Positions 60,655 through 64,000 of a stretch of 64,000 nucleotides of DNA are shown in pieces; positions within the stretch are counted from its first letter, which is position 1; each line of letters starts with the position of its first letter. Source of the DNA: an uncultured Prochlorococcus sp. (GTDB lineage: Bacteria > Cyanobacteriota > Cyanobacteriia > PCC-6307 > Cyanobiaceae); contig CACPKH010000001.1 in assembly GCA_902634515.1 (NCBI GenBank), positions 62,001 through 126,000 on the forward strand. The letters are read 5' to 3'. Both the position numbers and the translations under genes were made by a program. Below the pieces are notes generated by a model that worked only from the letters and a program-made list of their open reading frames with translations, searched no databases and was not told where the DNA came from.

Positions 60655-61740
60655 ATGCAGACCTATGGAAATCCAGAAGTTACCTATGGATGGTGGGCTG
60701 GTAATTCTGTAGTTACCAACCGCTCTGGCCGATTTATTGCCTCACATGTAGGCCATACAGGCTTGATCTGCTTTGCAGCTGGTGGTAGCACTCTTTGGGA
60801 GCTGGCTAGGTACAACCCAGAAATACCTATGGGACATCAAAGCTCCCTGTTCTTGGCTCATCTTGCTTCTATTGGCATTGGCTTTGATGAAGCTGGGGCT
60901 TGGACAGGGGCTGGTGTAGCAACTATTGCGATCTTTCACCTTATTTTCTCAATGGTATATGGAGGAGGAGGGCTCCTTCATGGAATACTTTTTGACGAAA
61001 ATGTAGAAGAAAGTGAAGTCTTACAAGCTAAGAAATTTAAGCTTGAATGGAATAACCCTGATAACCAAACTTTTATTCTTGGTCACCATTTAATTTTCTT
61101 TGGTGTGGCTTGTGTTTGGTTTGTTGAATGGGCAAGGATTCATGGCATTTATGATCCTGCTTTAGAAACAGTTCGTCAGGTCAATTACAATCTTGACCTA
61201 TCAATGATTTGGCAAAGACAGTTTGATTTCATTACTATTGACAGCCTTGAGGATGTCATGGGAGGTCATGCTTTTTTAGGCTTCGTTGAAATTACTGGTG
61301 GAGCTTTTCACATCGTTGCAGGATCAACTCCATGGCAAGACAAAAGACTTGGGGAATGGAGCAAATTTAAAGGAGCAGAACTGCTCTCAGCTGAAGCTGT
61401 TCTTTCTTGGTCTTTAGCAGGTATTGGCTGGATGGCTATTGTTGCTGCCTTTTGGGCTGCTTCAAATACCACTGTCTATCCAGAATCTTGGTATGGAGAA
61501 GTTCTTCAGCTTAAGTTCTCTGTTTCTCCTTATTGGATTGACACTGGAGACTTATCAGATGCAACAGCTTTTTGGGGACACTCCACTAGAGCAGCTCTTG
61601 TAAATGTTCACTATTACCTTGGATTCTTCTTCTTACAAGGACATTTTTGGCATGCTTTACGTGCCTTAGGATTTAACTTTAAGAACGTAGGAGCCTCTAT
61701 AGGTAATGAAAAGAGTGCGACCTTCACTATTAATTCTTGA
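60655..61740 (+). CDS. pcb: Chlorophyll a/b-binding antenna protein Pcb (3)
   Basis: 361 residues: MQTYGNPEVTYGWWAGNSVV, six helices, with His ligands in ASHVGHTG, PMGHQSS, LAHLAS, FILGHHLIF and QGHFWHALRA. It resembles copy 2 in VNYNLDLSMIWQRQFDF and copy 1 in the DTGDLSDATAFWGH loop, so recombination or gene conversion among the three is possible. A short extra C-terminus (IGNEKSATFTINS) is unique to this copy. It lies just before isiB, which suggests an iron-stress role. Confidence 0.96.
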   Translation: MQTYGNPEVTYGWWAGNSVVTNRSGRFIASHVGHTGLICFAAGGSTLWELARYNPEIPMGHQSSLFLAHLASIGIGFDEAGAWTGAGVATIAIFHLIFSMVYGGGGLLHGILFDENVEESEVLQAKKFKLEWNNPDNQTFILGHHLIFFGVACVWFVEWARIHGIYDPALETVRQVNYNLDLSMIWQRQFDFITIDSLEDVMGGHAFLGFVEITGGAFHIVAGSTPWQDKRLGEWSKFKGAELLSAEAVLSWSLAGIGWMAIVAAFWAASNTTVYPESWYGEVLQLKFSVSPYWIDTGDLSDATAFWGHSTRAALVNVHYYLGFFFLQGHFWHALRALGFNFKNVGASIGNEKSATFTINS

Positions 61741-61787
61741 TAGTTGATTCTTAATCCACTTACTTTTACTAACTAAAAGTTTCTTTT

Positions 61788-61814
61788 AAAAACCTCGTTT
61801 TAACGAGGTTTTTT
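61788..61814 (+). terminator. Terminator after pcb 3
   Basis: AAAAACCTCG, a short loop and CGAGGTTTTTT form a strong stem-loop with a T run between pcb 3 and isiB, so isiB probably has its own promoter. Confidence 0.9.
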
Positions 61815-61949
61815 ATTGCCTTGATTTAATTATGAGAGGTCTTAATACTGTCTTTACCGCGACATGTATAAGAAGACACGTTGAAAAGTAACCAGTTTCC
61901 CTCAAAGAACCATTCATTGATATATAAAAAACAAGTTATAAGAAAACTA

Positions 61950-62474
61950 ATGACCATAGGAATTTATTTCGCCACAACCACTGGAAAAACTGAAGATATT
62001 GCTGAAAGGATTCATGGCTTACTTCAAGGAGCTGAATCCCCAAAAGATATTTCAGATGTGGATGATCTAAATGAACTCGCTAATCATGACGGGATTATTT
62101 GTGGAATCCCAACTTGGAACACTGGAGCTGATTCAGAAAGGTCTGGTACTACATGGGATTCTCTGCTTGATGAGATTGGAGGGTTGAGCCTTTCTGGAAA
62201 GAAAGTTGCAATCTTTGGATTAGGTGACTCATCTACTTATACAGAAAATTATTGCGATGCAATGGAAGAACTGCATAGGTTTTTCAAAAGTGCAGGAGCA
62301 TCAATGGTTGGATATGTAACTACATCTGAATATACTTTTGATGAGTCAAAAAGCGTTCTGGGCGATAGTTTTTGTGGACTACCTTTAGATGAAGACAGCG
62401 AGTCAGATATGACAGACTCTCGCATTTCTAAGTGGGTTGATCAGTTAAAATCTGAGATTCCAGGATTATCTTAA
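61950..62474 (+). CDS. isiB: Flavodoxin
   Basis: 174 residues from ATG 61950; a longer frame from 61881 has an unrelated leader. The FMN phosphate loop is IYFATTTGKTEDIAERI, the isoalloxazine-stacking loops are IPTWNTGADSERSGTTW and GLGDSSTYTENYCDAM. This is a long-chain flavodoxin that replaces ferredoxin as the photosystem I electron acceptor under iron limitation. Confidence 0.97.
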   Translation: MTIGIYFATTTGKTEDIAERIHGLLQGAESPKDISDVDDLNELANHDGIICGIPTWNTGADSERSGTTWDSLLDEIGGLSLSGKKVAIFGLGDSSTYTENYCDAMEELHRFFKSAGASMVGYVTTSEYTFDESKSVLGDSFCGLPLDEDSESDMTDSRISKWVDQLKSEIPGLS

Positions 62475-62524
62475 AAATTTTAAATTGCTTCTTATTCCAA
62501 GTTTTGAGTTAAATCTTCTAATAG

Positions 62525-62728
62525 CTAATCGTCAAACTCAGGCTTAGGACGTTTCTTGACTTTACCTGTAAGAAGTTCATGTAATGCATCAAGAGAGTTG
62601 TAAACCTCTTTGAGCTCTGTTTTCTCTGGGAGCAAGCCGTCTTCTCTAAGCATTTGATCTAGATCTCTTAGCTCTTGGCGTATATAGCGCAAATGAGAGC
62701 AGACCTCTTCTCGTTTACTAGTGGACAT
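62525..62728 (-). CDS. Small conserved helical protein
   Basis: 67 residues: KREEVCSHLRYIRQELRDLD, then QMLREDGLLPEKTELKEVYN and SLDALHELLTGKVKKRPKPE. Highly charged and helical, soluble, with a proline/lysine-rich end. Likely a conserved picocyanobacterial protein, but not one I can name. Convergent with isiB. Confidence 0.68.
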   Translation of the reverse strand: MSTSKREEVCSHLRYIRQELRDLDQMLREDGLLPEKTELKEVYNSLDALHELLTGKVKKRPKPEFDD

Positions 62729-62852
62729 TAAATATCAGTTTGATTTTTAAAGGTTAAGCCTCTATGAGCAACTTGCAAAACTGTATTTCTCTGTACGTAA
62801 TAAAAAGCTTTTTATTACCTTAGCTTATCTTTGATTCAACTAAAAAAATATT

Positions 62853-63191
62853 TTATCCAAAGGTAGAACCGTTGTAACCCCAGTTCTTTGCTTGTATATC
62901 TTCAAAGTTTATATAAATTCGATCTTTTTCTATTCCCAAGATCTCATTAATTATATTGCATAGTTCCGATGACATTTTTGTTGGATTTAAAGAACCTATT
63001 GATTTAACTTCGACATAGCAGGAATTATCTTTTTGGCCTCCAAAGATCATTGGAACATTCGTTTGAATAGAAGTCATTACATACCTTTCTGGCTTTCCTG
63101 TTAACTGAGCCATTTTAAGAGAAATAGCTTTTAGGAGCTCATCTATTCCTTTGTTTTCATTGGAAGAAGTTCTAATGGTAATTAGTGGCAT
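62853..63191 (-). CDS. MIF-like tautomerase
   Basis: 112 residues of the macrophage migration inhibitory factor family. Pro at position 2 (MPLITIRTSS) is the catalytic base. PERYVMTSIQTNVPMIFGGQ followed by KDNSCYVEVKSIGSL and GIEKDRIYINFEDIQAKNWG match the family. It forms trimers; phenylpyruvate or dopachrome tautomerase activity is known for relatives, but the bacterial role is unclear. Length is typical. Confidence 0.93.
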   Translation of the reverse strand: MPLITIRTSSNENKGIDELLKAISLKMAQLTGKPERYVMTSIQTNVPMIFGGQKDNSCYVEVKSIGSLNPTKMSSELCNIINEILGIEKDRIYINFEDIQAKNWGYNGSTFG

Positions 63192-63215
63192 AATAATTAT
63201 TTTTTAAATACTTTA

Positions 63216-63353
63216 TCAAATATTAGAATAATCTAAAGATATTGGTTGTTCTCTTTCTAACTCTTTTACTTGTGAAAGCCTTTTGCTAAAAGGAATATTT
63301 AAAAAAATAGTTTCTTTTCTAGATCGGTTTTTGATCACGATAAATGCTCCCAT
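63216..63353 (-). CDS. Tiny basic hypothetical protein
   Basis: 45 residues from ATG 63353: MGAFIVIKNRSRKETIFLNI, then PFSKRLSQVKELEREQPISL. Basic, no membrane segment. The frame is complete, but short length makes it uncertain. Confidence 0.42.
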   Translation of the reverse strand: MGAFIVIKNRSRKETIFLNIPFSKRLSQVKELEREQPISLDYSNI

Positions 63354-63385
63354 AGGTTAGATTAGCCCGACAAAACAAATTTTTA

Positions 63386-63568
63386 TTGATGAGGGAGCTT
63401 TTCAGGTCGGTATTAGAAGGTGATAACGATTCAATTGATACAAATGGAACTCAATTTGTAATTATGGGAGGAGCTTTAATTTTTTTTAATTTGTTTCTTA
63501 TGCTTTGCTTAGGAATTTATTGGATTAATCCCTCTGTTCATGAATATATTTCTGGTAGGCCACTATAA
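63386..63568 (+). CDS. Small single-helix membrane protein
   Basis: 60 residues; the start could be TTG 63386 or ATG 63389. Acidic N-terminus (RELFRSVLEGDNDSIDTNGT), helix (FVIMGGALIFFNLFLMLCLG), then IYWINPSVHEYISGRPL. The layout is that of a small photosynthetic-membrane subunit, with no specific match. Confidence 0.62.
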   Translation: MMRELFRSVLEGDNDSIDTNGTQFVIMGGALIFFNLFLMLCLGIYWINPSVHEYISGRPL

Positions 63569-63694
63569 GAGCTGAATTGAATTTTTTCTCTTAGAAGAAA
63601 TTTTTAAAGTAACTTGATATTTCTATTATTGGAATAGACTTTGACTTAAGAGAGATAATAATTAGATATTAAATATTCTTTTCAGCCTTAAGAC

Positions 63695-64000
63695 ATGTTT
63701 TCATATTCAATTTTTAAAAGAATTTTCTTTTTGATAATCTCTTTTGCTTTGTTTTCCCTACCTTTGAATTCGGCGCAGGCTGTTTTGCAGGAGGGAGATG
63801 AAGTTCCTAATTATGTTCGGTCACAGATCACTGGTATTGACCTTCATGGTCAAGATCTTTCCAAGTCTTCCATAGCCGGTGCTACGGCAAGAGATGCAGA
63901 TTTAAGCAACGTTGACTTGCATGGAACTGTTTTGACTTTATCTGATTTAAAAGGTTCTAATTTAAATGGAATAAACCTTACTGACACACTCTCTGACAGA
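63695..64000 (+). CDS. Exported pentapeptide-repeat protein, N-terminal part
   Basis: 102 codons to the window edge. A signal peptide (FFLIISFALFSLPLNSAQA) precedes pentapeptide repeats of the A(D/N)LxX type: GIDLHGQDLSKSSIAGATA, then RDADLSNVDLHGTVLTLSDL and KGSNLNGINL. Such repeats form a right-handed quadrilateral beta-helix. In cyanobacteria many are lumenal. The rest lies beyond the window. Confidence 0.9.
   Translation, partial: MFSYSIFKRIFFLIISFALFSLPLNSAQAVLQEGDEVPNYVRSQITGIDLHGQDLSKSSIAGATARDADLSNVDLHGTVLTLSDLKGSNLNGINLTDTLSDR

Noticed and set aside
1-64000. tRNA genes, CRISPR arrays, transposases or a prophage
   Set aside because: No cloverleaf-like sequence, repeat-spacer array or recognisable transposase/integrase/structural phage gene was found by reading both strands; a tool-based scan could still find a missed tRNA.

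Overview
The window looks like a chromosome segment of a low-light-adapted Prochlorococcus. It is AT-rich and dense with small genes. It carries three pcb genes (prochlorophyte chlorophyll a/b antenna proteins), high-light-inducible proteins, PetM, Ycf39, a split pyridine nucleotide transhydrogenase, FutA/IdiA and flavodoxin. No phycobilisome genes are visible. I did not try to name a strain.

Layout. 1-18.7 kb is conserved housekeeping: a PPIase tail, ilvH, petM, ycf39, infA, a thioredoxin reductase-thioredoxin fusion, pntA1-pntA2-pntB, dxr, cysS, polA, an efflux adaptor and ychF. 18.7-23.6 kb is a patch of unknown genes punctuated by three copies of a roughly 110-135 bp unit. Each unit ends in a copy of the last codons of ychF, altered almost only at synonymous positions, and is preceded by helically phased GTCTAAC boxes. 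I read this as successive integrations, or cassettes, at the 3' end of ychF. 23.6-27.3 kb holds small proteins, one protein with perfect 108-bp repeats, an SRAP peptidase and an OsmC-cupin fusion. 27.5-31.4 kb is a complete polar amino-acid ABC transporter operon. 32-36.3 kb has a beta-hydroxyacid dehydrogenase, a flavoprotein, peroxiredoxin Q and glutathione peroxidase.

36.4-49.2 kb is accessory: about twenty tiny, mostly single-helix proteins with a few recognisable genes (rpsU, purT, DUF3386, DUF2470, DUF1330, DUF1499). It includes a PsbF-like protein whose haem-ligand histidine is replaced by asparagine, and a tandem pair of Nif11-like proteins. 49.3-53.9 kb is an outer-membrane and iron block: porin, PKHD hydroxylase, FutA and DUF2808. 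54.1-56.4 kb has a probable glutamine-II (downstream-peptide) riboswitch before a 33-residue YRGKxY protein, then three tandem hli genes. 56.8-62.5 kb is the antenna cluster: three pcb genes with similar leaders, three opposite-strand members of a small membrane family, and isiB. The window ends with a MIF-type tautomerase and the start of a pentapeptide-repeat protein.

The clearest functional themes are electron transfer and redox (Pnt, NTRC-like fusion, Prx, Gpx, flavodoxin), light harvesting and photoprotection (Pcb, Hli, Ycf39), and iron economy (porin, PKHD, FutA, IsiB, Pcb). No tRNA, CRISPR array, transposase or integrase gene was seen.
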